The notes beneath the pieces were generated by a model. That model made no database searches and was not told the DNA's origin. It saw only the letters and a program-made list of their open reading frames with translations. Positions 15,470-23,492 of a DNA stretch of 64,000 bases are shown in pieces. The translations under genes were made by a program, and so were the position numbers. Numbering within the stretch: position 1 is the stretch's first letter; each line of letters starts with the position of its first letter. The stretch is from a virus. The stretch lies in IMG/VR virus record IMGVR_UViG_3300024520_000050, positions 1-64,000 of that record; one strand, given 5' to 3'.

Positions 15470-15805
15470 TCAATGTGCGTCCATAAATTTATTAAATGTT
15501 TCCATTGTTTCTTCCTCTTCAGAGATATACTTAGCAATTAATTTTATATTAAATTCCCATCTTTTATGAACATAATCGCCATTCTTATCATAAGTAGGTT
15601 TAATTTCAAATCTTTCATGTAATCGAATAAACTTAGTTCCTCCTAATTTCTTAAGGAGCTCATGTCCAAATACTACAAAACCTTCTCTCATAAGGAATTC
15701 TGCCCATTCTTGAGTAGGAATATTTCCACTATAATAATCAGTAAATGATTCTTGTATATTTTCTTCCCAATCACATATTAATTCAAATATTTTTTCTTTT
15801 GTCAT
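15470..15805 (-). CDS. tandem paralogue pair member 2, 111 aa
   Basis: Homologous to 15096-15455 along its whole length (ICDWEENIQESFTDYY, WAEFLMREGFVVFGHELLKK, EIKPTYDKNGDY). The protein looks soluble and helical, with conserved Trp and acidic residues that could form an interaction surface. Function unknown. Confidence 0.7.
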   Translation of the reverse strand: MTKEKIFELICDWEENIQESFTDYYSGNIPTQEWAEFLMREGFVVFGHELLKKLGGTKFIRLHERFEIKPTYDKNGDYVHKRWEFNIKLIAKYISEEEETMETFNKFMDAH

Positions 15806-15820
15806 TATAATTTAAGTTTT

Positions 15821-16066
15821 TTAATCCATCTCCATAAAACTTCCTGTCTTACATGTTTTATATTCAACCTCATCGTTTTCTATCCATGATAAAATAGTAT
15901 GCGATTCCCAATTAATGCCATCTACATACATAGTTATATTTTTAAATTCGTATCTATCATTTCCAACATGGATTCCATCTTTAACAGCAAAACCACATTG
16001 AAGTTGTAAATATTTTGATATTCTATTGAATACATCTAAGTTTCCTGTAAATGTTTTTTCTAACAT
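15821..16066 (-). CDS. hypothetical protein, 81 aa
   Basis: Small mixed alpha/beta protein (FTGNLDVFNRISKYLQLQCG, then strands ending in FMEMD). No family recognised. It starts just below the terminator hairpin at 16088-16118, so it probably has a new promoter or depends on read-through. Confidence 0.65.
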   Translation of the reverse strand: MLEKTFTGNLDVFNRISKYLQLQCGFAVKDGIHVGNDRYEFKNITMYVDGINWESHTILSWIENDEVEYKTCKTGSFMEMD

Positions 16067-16087
16067 AATAATTTGAGTTTAAAAACA

Positions 16088-16118
16088 AAACGAGAAGGGT
16101 AATTAATCCTTCTCGTTT
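16088..16118 (-). terminator. rho-independent terminator after the exported protein gene
   Basis: ACGAGAAGG (16090-16098) pairs perfectly with CCTTCTCGT (16108-16116) around a 9-base loop, extended by AA/TT. Read leftward the stem is followed by TTTGTTTTT. It lies 26 bases beyond the stop of the gene at 16144-17064. Confidence 0.8.
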
Positions 16119-16143
16119 ATATATTAACAATTTGCAACTACTT

Positions 16144-17064
16144 TTAGCAGTTAGCATAAGGGAACAATTTGCTCCAAAATCCATTACCTTTACCACGACT
16201 ACGACCTTTACCTATTTTACGAGCTTTTCTCTTACGAGGAGCTTTCTTAACTTCAGGTTCAGTACCAGTCATACTTATAGTAATAATACCAATCATTGGA
16301 ACTTCCCAACGACCATCTACAACAGGTACTACAGAACGTACACTATGAGTTAAGTCATAGTTCATTTTCTCTGCATATTTGATGTATCTTCTTAATTTTG
16401 CACGACACGCAGCGTTTATAGCTTTGTTGCTTTGTGCACCTTCATTCTTCCACTCATCTCTCAATAAATCATGTTGTGTCCAAGCATCTTTAACAGATAA
16501 CCCCTCACAATCACAATATTCATGTTCAACAGTGTCAGTAACAATCTGAAGTCTAGTTTCAGTAACGATTCTAGTTAATACAACAGTATCAACAATAGTA
16601 ACAGTATCAACTACATCAATATCAGCCATAGTAGCTTCATCTTGAAAGTAATAATCTGAAACTTCAGCATCGGCATCGGCATCGGCATCAATTCCAACAG
16701 TACGATCTTGTGCATTGTGATTACCACATGTAGAACACGCTTCATCAACTTCAGTAACATCAGCATCTTTCGTCATTACTTCCCAAGAAGTAGTGTAGTG
16801 TAAGATATGAAGATTATTCCCTCCATTCTTAAGGTATAGTCTATAATTTAGACCAATCATTTCTGCGTATTCAGCCATTAAAACACGGCCTTCAGTCATT
16901 CCAATACTACCTGGAACGATATCATTTAACATACATACTGCATCATACAGTGATGTATTTTCTCCAACTCTTTGAGCTAGTGATTCATTCACAGTTTCTA
17001 ACTGTGCTTGTGCTTGTGTAGACATGAATAATGCTACAACTATAATTAATAATAAATTTCTCAT
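16144..17064 (-). CDS. exported protein with Asp-Ala repeat and basic tail, 306 aa
   Basis: A signal peptide is clear (MRNLLLIIVVALFMSTQAQA, then Q), followed by a region with a CSTCGNH motif and the repeat DADADADA encoded by a gcatcg microsatellite near 16670-16690. Later come a Val/Thr-rich stretch (VDTVTIVDTVVLTRIVTET), a CDCEG motif and a very basic end (KKAPRKRKARKIGKGRSRGK). The basic tail could contact nucleic acid or lipid. No family recognised. It has its own terminator. Confidence 0.75.
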   Translation of the reverse strand: MRNLLLIIVVALFMSTQAQAQLETVNESLAQRVGENTSLYDAVCMLNDIVPGSIGMTEGRVLMAEYAEMIGLNYRLYLKNGGNNLHILHYTTSWEVMTKDADVTEVDEACSTCGNHNAQDRTVGIDADADADAEVSDYYFQDEATMADIDVVDTVTIVDTVVLTRIVTETRLQIVTDTVEHEYCDCEGLSVKDAWTQHDLLRDEWKNEGAQSNKAINAACRAKLRRYIKYAEKMNYDLTHSVRSVVPVVDGRWEVPMIGIITISMTGTEPEVKKAPRKRKARKIGKGRSRGKGNGFWSKLFPYANC

Positions 17065-17109
17065 GATATGTAAATTAAGTTTTGTTTAAAAATAAGATTC
17101 TAAATAAAA

Positions 17110-17309
17110 ATAATGTTTCACATCACTAACCTGCTACGGCTAACAATAACAAATTGGTATGAATGAGTAGTGTCAATTTATTGCACTATATATCTCATTA
17201 TGATAACGATTTGCGACACGAATTTGTGCCTTGAGCTCCGTTATTATCACTCGTTTAGTGATAACCTAACTACCGTATTGTAGTTAGAGGTCTAAGCCAT
17301 TACAGCCAA
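17110..17309 (-). ncRNA. structured intergenic region upstream of the exported protein gene
   Basis: The gap at 17065-17309 has no gene. Two strong hairpins occur back to back: TTATCACT-cgttt-AGTGATAA (17244-17264) and CTAACTAC-cgtatt-GTAGTTAG (17266-17287). Weaker pairings such as AAATTG/CAATTT lie further left. It resembles the closed-stem arrays of other gaps. Confidence 0.4.
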
Positions 17310-17483
17310 TCATTTATCTTCTTTTACATATGCTGGTATGATACTCCATAATCTATGAGTTCTAGTTTGAACTATATTTTCCATACCTTTCTTTGCATCT
17401 TCTTCTGTTTCAAAAGTGTCGTGTAATTTAGTTCCATTTGGAATGGTGTGTATACTAAATACACCAAATAATTTCTTTAACAT
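17310..17483 (-). CDS. hypothetical protein, 57 aa
   Basis: A short leftward frame with normal codon use and the usual ATAAATTATG leader. The product (MLKKLFGVFSIHTIPNGTKL, later EDAKKGMENIV and RLWSIIPAYVKEDK) looks like a small mixed alpha/beta protein. A 13-codon frame (17487-17528, MDKQELEQLNEIK) ends four bases upstream and could be a leader peptide. Function unknown. Confidence 0.55.
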   Translation of the reverse strand: MLKKLFGVFSIHTIPNGTKLHDTFETEEDAKKGMENIVQTRTHRLWSIIPAYVKEDK

Positions 17484-17549
17484 AATTTATTTTATTTCAT
17501 TTAATTGTTCTAATTCTTGTTTATCCATAGTTATTAATTTAAAAATAAA

Positions 17550-18205
17550 GACATCACTTTAGCCGGGAACTCCATCCTATCTGTCACTAAAGTTGTTAAT
17601 AAATTACTCCCGCACTTGGTATGATAGAAGTTGCTTATGGTACAAGCAGTACCACTTCTATACTAGGCATGTCGTTTACGGATGAGAAAGCTTCTTCATC
17701 TTGCCGATAATTTATCAACTGATGTCCTTATGCTAAAATCATCTAACTAAGTTAAATGACTTCGTTTCTCCTTCAACACATGGTTGATGAGATAAAATGT
17801 AAAGCCCACATCAAATGGTACGAACAAAATCTTACTTTACATTAAATAAACACGTTCTTCAGATGTATTATTGCTTGGATGTCAGTTCGACTAACACCAC
17901 TCGTTGCCCCATCCTTGGGTAATTCAAACGTGTTATATCAAAAAAATTAAATCAATCACTGCTTTTAGACGCACTTAGTCTTCTCTAGCGACGGTACTCA
18001 GCAATGGTTTGAGTAGACTCCTCTTCATGATTTAATTTATATTATTCCCTGTCTTGCAATTGAATGATATTCGGAATTTACTCTAGAATAGTCCTATCAT
18101 CTGAACTCAAGTGGGTAGCGCCCAAGCATTGCTTTCCGCCTGATGAGTAATCTCAATCTCGGTGTCATGATACTTCAAAACTTGTTAGTTCAGCAGGGAA
18201 TTATA
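17550..18205 (-). ncRNA. head-to-tail array of six closed-stem RNA modules
   Basis: No gene fits here. Six units follow each other, each closed by a stem: GACATCA/TGATGTC (17550-17556, 17720-17726), TCATCtAAC/GTTGATGA (17739-17747, 17783-17790), AATGTAAAG/CTTTACATT (17796-17804, 17835-17843), AACACGTT/AACGTGTT (17849-17856, 17927-17934), AATTAAATCA/TGATTTAATT (17945-17954, 18028-18037), ATTCCCTG/CAGGGAAT (18044-18051, 18194-18201). The first contains further helices: 17595-17605 with 17709-17719, and ATAGAAGT/ACTTCTAT enclosing GGTAC/GTACC. One A.C mismatch in it becomes G.U on the - strand. Confidence 0.55.
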
Positions 18206-18517
18206 TTATCCACTTACATGGTTTGCTTCAATTGGATTATCCATTTCATAATCTTTTAATAGATTCTTAAACTCTTCTTTCCAACCATAAAATACGTGAA
18301 ATGGAGTATAATTCTCAGGATCTGTCCATTCTTTAATCCATGCTTTAAAATGGTCAAAATCAATACTCTCGTCAATTGAAATAACTTCATTAATAATTGC
18401 ATCCGATTCTGGATTTGAGTCTGTAGGCATGAAGAATAGAGTATCTTTATGTACGAATACAAGTTGATACCAATCTGAGAATCCATTTGAATTCTTTTGT
18501 TTAGCTAGTAATTTCAT
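18206..18517 (-). CDS. hypothetical protein, 103 aa
   Basis: Soluble protein with strands at the N-terminus (WYQLVFVHKDTLFFMP), an acidic middle (ISIDESIDFDHFKAWIKEW) and a helical end. No family recognised. It begins just upstream of the module array, so the array lies in its 3' region on the leftward transcript. Confidence 0.65.
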   Translation of the reverse strand: MKLLAKQKNSNGFSDWYQLVFVHKDTLFFMPTDSNPESDAIINEVISIDESIDFDHFKAWIKEWTDPENYTPFHVFYGWKEEFKNLLKDYEMDNPIEANHVSG

Positions 18518-18522
18518 AATAA

Positions 18523-18888
18523 TTAAGTTTTATATTTTATATTTCGTTTATCTAAAAATTCTTTGAATAAATCAGTTAATTGTTTTTTAATGAATTCTAT
18601 TGGTTTAATTATAGTAAGTGTATGATATGTATTTGTTTTATTACAATATACATTATATCTATTAACTTCATAATCGAAATTATATATAATTAGATATCTA
18701 TTATTAATTCTATAAAATCGATGGTAATCTGAATATGATGACGCATAAGAATTATAAAACCATTCATCATCAATACATTTATCAACTAATTCACTCAATA
18801 ACATTCCTTGACCAATTGCCAATACAACACCAAGTTGTCTCATGTTATCATTTTTAGATGATAATAATTGTTTAATATTTTTATTCAT
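18523..18888 (-). CDS. LHQLL-family paralogue, AIGQG subgroup, 121 aa
   Basis: The module reads IKQLLSSKNDNMRQLGVVLA followed by IGQGMLL and a helix ending DDEW. The centre is Tyr-rich and beta-like (HRFYRINNRYLIIYNFDY). The C-terminal helix ends LFKEFLDKRNIKYK, almost the same as in the paralogues at 3403-3828 and 4117-4527. The shared two ends with a divergent centre define this subgroup. Function unknown. Confidence 0.75.
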   Translation of the reverse strand: MNKNIKQLLSSKNDNMRQLGVVLAIGQGMLLSELVDKCIDDEWFYNSYASSYSDYHRFYRINNRYLIIYNFDYEVNRYNVYCNKTNTYHTLTIIKPIEFIKKQLTDLFKEFLDKRNIKYKT

Positions 18889-18891
18889 AAT

Positions 18892-18985
18892 GTTGTGTCG
18901 GCTCTACAGCCTCCGTTTAGTATTAAATTATTAAGAACAATGAAGAGATAGATATACTATGGCGCGGACTATGTATTTATACAAC
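18892..18985 (-). ncRNA. intergenic element with second copy of the 20-bp repeat
   Basis: GTTGT (18892-18896) can close with ACAAC (18981-18985). A GGCT-ctac-AGCC hairpin follows the left end. The 20-bp repeat of 380-399 occurs at 18959-18978. The closing stem is short, so the module is less certain than others, but the exact repeat links it to the unit at 345-421. Confidence 0.35.
18959..18978. repeat. 20-bp repeat, copy 2
   Basis: Exactly the same 20 bases as 380-399, in the same orientation, 18.6 kb apart and again in a short gap between leftward genes. The flanking sequences are unrelated, so the identity is not part of a longer duplication. Confidence 0.8.
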
Positions 18986-19401
18986 TAATCACCATTTATT
19001 TCAGTGTCTGTGTAATTTGCAAATATACATTGTAATACTTCGTTAACTGTTAAATCTCTGAATACACTTCTTGTTCTATGTCCTTTTCTATTTAACATAG
19101 AATGTATTTTATATTTCATGTTACTAAAAATATCTATACGACAATCTTTAATACTAAAACTTAAATGTTTTGGGGAAACCCGACCAAACGCTAACCGTTT
19201 ACTTTCACTCCATATATACATCTCTTGTCTATTTGATAATGTTATTGTTATTGTAGGCCAATAAGTTTTGGAATTCAACATACTCAACAAATCAACTTTA
19301 GTATAATCAAATACATTACCATCTTTCTCATATCCTTTAATCAATTGATAAGCCAATAAATAATGACCATTTTCAAATAATTGTATTATATTTTCTTGCA
19401 T
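18985..19401 (-). CDS. distant LHQLL-type paralogue, 138 aa
   Basis: The start resembles a degenerate family module (MQENIIQLFENGHYLLAYQL, then IKGYEKDG and a helix with LLSMLNS). It is followed by strands (TITITLSNRQEMYIW) and a longer C-terminal domain. Membership is weaker than for its neighbours, but it sits in the main cluster of paralogues (18.5-21.8 kb). Confidence 0.6.
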   Translation of the reverse strand: MQENIIQLFENGHYLLAYQLIKGYEKDGNVFDYTKVDLLSMLNSKTYWPTITITLSNRQEMYIWSESKRLAFGRVSPKHLSFSIKDCRIDIFSNMKYKIHSMLNRKGHRTRSVFRDLTVNEVLQCIFANYTDTEINGD

Positions 19402-19420
19402 TGTTTGTTTATAATTTATA

Positions 19421-19738
19421 TTACATGAAAGGATTCTTTAATTCATCTATCATGTGATCGAACGCTTCTAATTTACCTACTCCATCTACACCCCAAAATA
19501 CTCCACTATAGATTATCCAAACTTCAGATTTACTCATCTTTATTTTATATTCTCCTAAATTTAAAATAAAGATGAAATGTTTCCCAATTATATTAAACTT
19601 AAACTCATTCCACAACAATTCCATTAATTCTACATCAATTAATCCACGTCCCTCACTAATTTTAAACGCTAATCTACGTGTTGCTACGTCTGGCGAACAA
19701 AGTAGGCTATATAAATTCTTTAATTCTAATTTAGTCAT
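19421..19738 (-). CDS. LHQLL-family paralogue, LHQLL subgroup, 105 aa
   Basis: The module is typical: MTKLELKNLYSLLCSPDVAT, then LAFKISEGRGLIDVELMELL and W. A beta-rich middle (FIFILNLGEYKIKM) and a short final helix follow. The start at 19738 overlaps the end of a 39-codon frame by 8 bp. Function unknown. Confidence 0.75.
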   Translation of the reverse strand: MTKLELKNLYSLLCSPDVATRRLAFKISEGRGLIDVELMELLWNEFKFNIIGKHFIFILNLGEYKIKMSKSEVWIIYSGVFWGVDGVGKLEAFDHMIDELKNPFM

Positions 19739-19850
19739 GTTTCATCTCTTTAGGAGGATATGATGCAAATACATTTCGTGATGGTACAGTCAATCTTATT
19801 AAACCAAAACCTAAATGTTTAAATTCTAACGGACATCTTCTATTTTTCAT
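19731..19850 (-). CDS. small basic peptide, 39 aa
   Basis: A short frame between two paralogues with product MKNRRCPLEFKHLGFGLIRL followed by a Pro/Tyr-containing end. It has an A/T-rich leader and overlaps the next start by 8 bp, as real genes here do. No family recognised. Could be a small basic binding peptide, or a chance frame. Confidence 0.45.
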   Translation of the reverse strand: MKNRRCPLEFKHLGFGLIRLTVPSRNVFASYPPKEMKHD

Positions 19851-19856
19851 ATTTTA

Positions 19857-19943
19857 TTATTTACAATCACATTTCCACCAAATTAATTTACATCTTTGAC
19901 AGTATTTACCTGTCCACGTTTTTAATCTTTTAAGTAATTTCAT
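19857..19943 (-). CDS. 28-residue Cys-rich peptide
   Basis: The peptide starts MKLLKRLKTWTGKYCQRCKL and continues with a W-W-K-C-D-C segment, giving four Cys as CxxC and CxC, a plausible single zinc site. The ATG overlaps the stop of the upstream paralogue in ATGA, as expected for coupled translation. Confidence 0.5.
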   Translation of the reverse strand: MKLLKRLKTWTGKYCQRCKLIWWKCDCK

Positions 19944-20242
19944 TTGTTTAATATTTTTATTAATGCTTTAATACGACTTTTCTTTGTACCACAATGACCT
20001 ATATTATTCCACATTAGTGACCAATGAGTAGAACCAATATGTATATTTTGTTTTAATTTACAATATCCAAAATCTAATTGAGGTGTATCAAAGTAATCAG
20101 TCTTAATAGCAAAATTATCCCACATTAATTCAATCAATTCTTTATCTGTATATCCAAACCCTTCTGCTATTTTAAATGCTAATTTAGCTGTATTTTGACC
20201 ACATAATAAATCATGTAAACCATTTAATTCTTTGTCTGTCAT
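19940..20242 (-). CDS. LHQLL-family paralogue, LHQLL subgroup, 100 aa
   Basis: Module: MTDKELNGLHDLLCGQNTAK, then LAFKIAEGFGYTDKELIELM and W. A middle with Trp/His strands and a short final helix (KALIKILNK) follow. It is the most consensus-like member, so it serves well as a search query. It abuts the next paralogue by one shared base. Confidence 0.8.
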   Translation of the reverse strand: MTDKELNGLHDLLCGQNTAKLAFKIAEGFGYTDKELIELMWDNFAIKTDYFDTPQLDFGYCKLKQNIHIGSTHWSLMWNNIGHCGTKKSRIKALIKILNK

Positions 20243-20574
20243 TATTTCATTTTTGCAATACTATGTAATCTACCATGTCGTAGCCATTTGATTACTATTT
20301 TAAACACTCTTTCATTATTTAAGTAATAACATATTGGATAATTCTGTGTATTGTGATATTCAAGCTTCCAACAATGCTCATCATTAGTAAATAATCTAAT
20401 CATCTTTAATTTTCCAAACTCTAAGATATAATTACTAGGTCGCATCTTACACCAAAGTAACTTAATAAGTTGTTCATCAGTTAATTCATGAGCTTCTATT
20501 ATTTTAAGTGCTAATTTGAATGTTGTAGATGAACATAGTAATTGATGCAAATTATTTAATTCTTTCTTTGTCAT
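20242..20574 (-). CDS. LHQLL-family paralogue, LHQLL subgroup, 110 aa
   Basis: Module: MTKKELNNLHQLLCSSTTFK, then LALKIIEAHELTDEQLIKLL and W. Downstream is a Lys/Trp strand region and a basic C-terminal helix (VIKWLRHGRLHSIAKMK). It overlaps the next upstream paralogue by 23 bp. Confidence 0.8.
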   Translation of the reverse strand: MTKKELNNLHQLLCSSTTFKLALKIIEAHELTDEQLIKLLWCKMRPSNYILEFGKLKMIRLFTNDEHCWKLEYHNTQNYPICYYLNNERVFKIVIKWLRHGRLHSIAKMK

Positions 20575-20941
20575 CTTTTAATGCTTTTACTAAATATTTA
20601 ATTAATTTTCTAACAACTTTATCAAATTGATATTGTTCACTTTTATTACCTTTGTAAGTATTTGTATCAATCCAATCTCCATTCATGTGAATTTCATATA
20701 CTATGAAACTATAATTAATACGCCAAGTAATACTCATATCTAAACCTAAAAAATATACATGAAGTAAATGAACACCATTATTGGGAATCTCATTTCTAAC
20801 AACCAAATTAGCTATATCACATAATTCCCAACCATGTTGTTGAGCTAGTAATATACCTAATCTATTTGCATCACCATTGTTCGCCAGCAGTAATTGCTTG
20901 ATGGAATCTGTTGTTTCTTGTGGTATCTTACTAGTTTTCAT
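20552..20941 (-). CDS. LHQLL-family paralogue, AIGQG-like subgroup, 129 aa
   Basis: Module in residues about 10-48: TTDSIKQLLLANNGDANRLG, then ILLAQQHGWELCDIANLVV. A beta-rich middle (YFLGLDMSITWRINYSFIVY) and a long basic C-terminal helix (VVRKLIKYLVKALKDDKE) follow. It shows both the LHQLL-type and AIGQG-type features, so it links the subgroups. Confidence 0.7.
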   Translation of the reverse strand: MKTSKIPQETTDSIKQLLLANNGDANRLGILLAQQHGWELCDIANLVVRNEIPNNGVHLLHVYFLGLDMSITWRINYSFIVYEIHMNGDWIDTNTYKGNKSEQYQFDKVVRKLIKYLVKALKDDKERIK

Positions 20942-20987
20942 ATCTTTATGTTGTTAAAATGTCCGTCGCCGAACAAAGTTAAACCAA

Positions 20988-21365
20988 TTATTTATGTTTC
21001 ATGCAACGAGTTGACATCCAACCTGAAGTATTTAGTTCTCCCTCATCTCCACATTCATCACATATTTTATAACTATCTTCTTCTGCTTTAGATATTAACT
21101 CATGTACTTCATCAGTAGCTGAATTAATATAAAATCTAAGTCCACCAAACTTCTCTTTACATTGACATAATTGTTTATCCCAATCTAATTTGATTAACTC
21201 TTCGATTAATTCTTTGACTAATCCTAACCATCCGTTACCGATTTCGAAGTAGTATCTGGACATTATTAGGTCTCTATCCGGATAAAATCCGTTGACTAGA
21301 CCGTTTATTGACTGAAGGAATGTGTTAAACTCATCATCAGTCATGTAGTATTTATTTGTATTCAT
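20988..21365 (-). CDS. conserved phage protein with C-terminal zinc ribbon, 125 aa
   Basis: The second half shows KEKFGGLRFYIN, then ICDECGDEGELNTSGW and an end with Cys and His (RCMKHK). This is the arrangement of a common phage/bacterial protein of unknown function, in which KxKFGxLRFY is followed by a Cys4-type ribbon. A metal-binding role is likely; the cellular role is unknown. Confidence 0.75.
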   Translation of the reverse strand: MNTNKYYMTDDEFNTFLQSINGLVNGFYPDRDLIMSRYYFEIGNGWLGLVKELIEELIKLDWDKQLCQCKEKFGGLRFYINSATDEVHELISKAEEDSYKICDECGDEGELNTSGWMSTRCMKHK

Positions 21366-21421
21366 ATCTCTTATTTGTTAGTATTCATTTCAACCAAAGC
21401 ATAACGAAGTTAAACCTAAAA

Positions 21422-21742
21422 TTATAAAATGCTATCTCTTATTAAATATCTTACAAGAGCTTCAAACACATGACTTTGCGGCCATGGAATATCTTCAGTA
21501 CCATCTCTATAACCTATAGGCCAAATTTTCCAAGCGTGCCCATTAATATATTTATGTCGTAGTTTCATTAAAGTGTACCTCTTAAAATTAATATGGCGTC
21601 CTCTTACATTTAACTTACACCAAATCAACTTAAGTAATTCTACATTAGTTAAGCCATGTCCTTCTGCAATCTTAAATGCTACAGATGATGTATGTTGATA
21701 ACATAATAACTGATGTAGATTTATAAGTTCTTGTTTAGTCAT
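21422..21742 (-). CDS. LHQLL-family paralogue, LHQLL subgroup, 106 aa
   Basis: Module: MTKQELINLHQLLCYQHTSS, then VAFKIAEGHGLTNVELLKLI and W. The frame is open upstream, but the ATG at 21742 aligns with the starts of other members and has the leader TTAATTACTATG. A basic beta-rich middle and a terminal helix (VFEALVRYLIRDSIL) complete it. Confidence 0.8.
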   Translation of the reverse strand: MTKQELINLHQLLCYQHTSSVAFKIAEGHGLTNVELLKLIWCKLNVRGRHINFKRYTLMKLRHKYINGHAWKIWPIGYRDGTEDIPWPQSHVFEALVRYLIRDSIL

Positions 21743-21781
21743 AGTAATTAATTTTAATGTTAAACCTATATAAAAACGGCA

Positions 21782-21797
21782 GTAGGTCTCCACCTAC
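21782..21797 (-). terminator. hairpin terminator after the gene at 21815-22351
   Basis: GTAGGT (21782-21787) pairs with ACCTAC (21792-21797) around CTCC. Read leftward, TGCCGTTTTTATAT follows, a reasonable U-tract. It sits 17 bases beyond the stop at 21815. Confidence 0.55.
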
Positions 21798-21814
21798 CAC
21801 CTATACTCAAACTA

Positions 21815-22351
21815 TTATATTCTTATTACAGATATACATTGCATAACAAGTCCATTTCGGAATGTCACATCATGATATGTAATTATTGTTTCACCTGGTT
21901 CATAATGTACTCCACAACCTCGAAGTATATTAATAAATCTTTGTTCTGGAACTTCTTGACAATGAGCTTCATCAATCATTATTCCTTCTAATGTTGTCAT
22001 ATCAAACCAATTATCACCATAAACTAAACTCATATCATCAGGACGAGTGATCCCAAAGTTATTCATGACACGATATTTCTTATCTTGCATGATAATATCT
22101 GCTAATTCAGCTTTATCTTCACTTAATAATGAACTTATGAATCGTGTATTAGTACCATTTGTAATAGAAGGAATATAACTTTCGTTAATCCAAGCAGTCA
22201 ATTTAATAGCATATACTTCCATATCATTAATAACTCCTTCCTTCCACATAAATTCATACACTCTATTCTCTTCATTCAATTGACTAGTAATACCATGTAT
22301 AACAGCATCAGCTTCTGCATTTGCTTGTTTTATTTTATCTTGGTAGTTCAT
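21815..22351 (-). CDS. hypothetical protein, 178 aa
   Basis: Acidic, soluble protein with a helical start (YQDKIKQANAEADAVIHGIT) and mixed alpha/beta remainder. No family recognised. Terminator downstream and a structured gap upstream bracket it as a single-gene segment. Confidence 0.7.
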   Translation of the reverse strand: MNYQDKIKQANAEADAVIHGITSQLNEENRVYEFMWKEGVINDMEVYAIKLTAWINESYIPSITNGTNTRFISSLLSEDKAELADIIMQDKKYRVMNNFGITRPDDMSLVYGDNWFDMTTLEGIMIDEAHCQEVPEQRFINILRGCGVHYEPGETIITYHDVTFRNGLVMQCISVIRI

Positions 22352-22384
22352 TTTGATTAAGTTTTGAGTTTAAGTTAATAAAAA

Positions 22385-22448
22385 ATGCCTCGAAGATTTC
22401 TCTCTTTTATTCACAAGTTCCAGATCAACGGACTCAATGCGGAGGCAT
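22385..22448 (-). ncRNA. closed-stem element in the gap 22352-22536
   Basis: ATGCCTC (22385-22391) pairs with GAGGCAT (22442-22448), enclosing about 50 bases. Further right in the same gap, TCCTTG/CAAGGA and TTACTC/GAGTAG hairpins are possible. The sequence between is not coding. Confidence 0.4.
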
Positions 22449-22536
22449 ACCTATCCTTGTCAAGGAATACAATTAAGTATATGACTAGATTCGTTACGAG
22501 TGTTGACTTACTCTTGAGTAGTTAGTAGATATTATA

Positions 22537-23367
22537 TTAATAACCAATTTGAGGTGGTATTAAATCTGTTGTTTTACCACACTTTGGACAAATATGTCGA
22601 TATCCTTTTCCTTGAGGAATATGAATAAATGCTGGTGGATTATGTTCGATATGAGTACATTTTTGCTTAGTATTAGGTAAATCAAAGAATCCACCGTTAT
22701 TGTTGGCAGTAACATTATCATGTTGGACTCTGACTACATTCTTTACATCAGTTGGTTTCAAATGAGTAAAGTCTAATATTTTATTCAAGTCTACATTATA
22801 TGCTTTCATCTTACGGAACATTATTCCACTTAATGATTCGTTCTCTGGTTGAAATGTATCACCTCCATCTACTAATTTCAATGAGTCTAATATTGATAAC
22901 ATGCATTGACCCATATTGTTTATACTATTCTTTTTCATTTGTATTATTTTACATTCTAGATTCGTCAAGACTTCATTATTTCTTATAGATGAATAAAGAA
23001 CCATATCAGAATCAATTTCTCCTTTACAATATTCTTTAAGAAAACCTTCTGGTATTGTTGGTAAGCCACATGACTCATCAGTTGTTGCAATCACTTTACT
23101 CAAATGATGCCAACTACCCATTAAATCAGATACACATACAACAATATTACGAGATTCATCATGATAACAATAATCTCCTTTTTTAATCTTACCTTCAGAT
23201 AATACATACAAATGTTGAGGTGTAGCTTCATTTGCATAAGTATTCTCTTGCAATGTTTCTATTACGTTCCACAAGCCAATAAATCCTCTTGCTGACTTGA
23301 ATAAATTACCAGATTTCAATGCTTCATTACTTGGAAGCATAACTATTTTACATTTTTTAAGTTTCAT
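22537..23367 (-). CDS. conserved phage/Bacteroidota protein with C-terminal zinc site, 276 aa
   Basis: The central motif KVIATTDESCGLPTIPEGFL followed by an EYC segment is one I know from proteins of Bacteroidota phages and prophages of unknown function. The C-terminus has CTHIEHNPPAFIHIPQGKG and HICPKCGK, a likely zinc site built of a Cys/His pair and a CxxC. The N-terminal half contains a strand-rich region with LYVLSEGKIKKGDYCYH. Function unknown. Confidence 0.8.
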   Translation of the reverse strand: MKLKKCKIVMLPSNEALKSGNLFKSARGFIGLWNVIETLQENTYANEATPQHLYVLSEGKIKKGDYCYHDESRNIVVCVSDLMGSWHHLSKVIATTDESCGLPTIPEGFLKEYCKGEIDSDMVLYSSIRNNEVLTNLECKIIQMKKNSINNMGQCMLSILDSLKLVDGGDTFQPENESLSGIMFRKMKAYNVDLNKILDFTHLKPTDVKNVVRVQHDNVTANNNGGFFDLPNTKQKCTHIEHNPPAFIHIPQGKGYRHICPKCGKTTDLIPPQIGY

Positions 23368-23393
23368 AATTTAAGTTTTGAGTATTATTTAAA

Positions 23394-23489
23394 AAACACG
23401 CTAATTACTTTCCTATCTTAAGCCAAAGCTTCAAGTTCCATAATTATTAGTTTGACATCACAGGTTACCCTCCATCAAATTACGTGTTT
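23394..23489 (-). ncRNA. closed-stem RNA module
   Basis: AAACACG plus TAATT (23394-23406, one bulged C) pairs with AATTA plus CGTGTTT (23478-23489), 12 bp in total, closing a 96-nt unit that fills the gap between two genes. The right arm ends four bases before the stop region of the upstream gene segment. Confidence 0.45.
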
Positions 23490-23492
23490 ATG

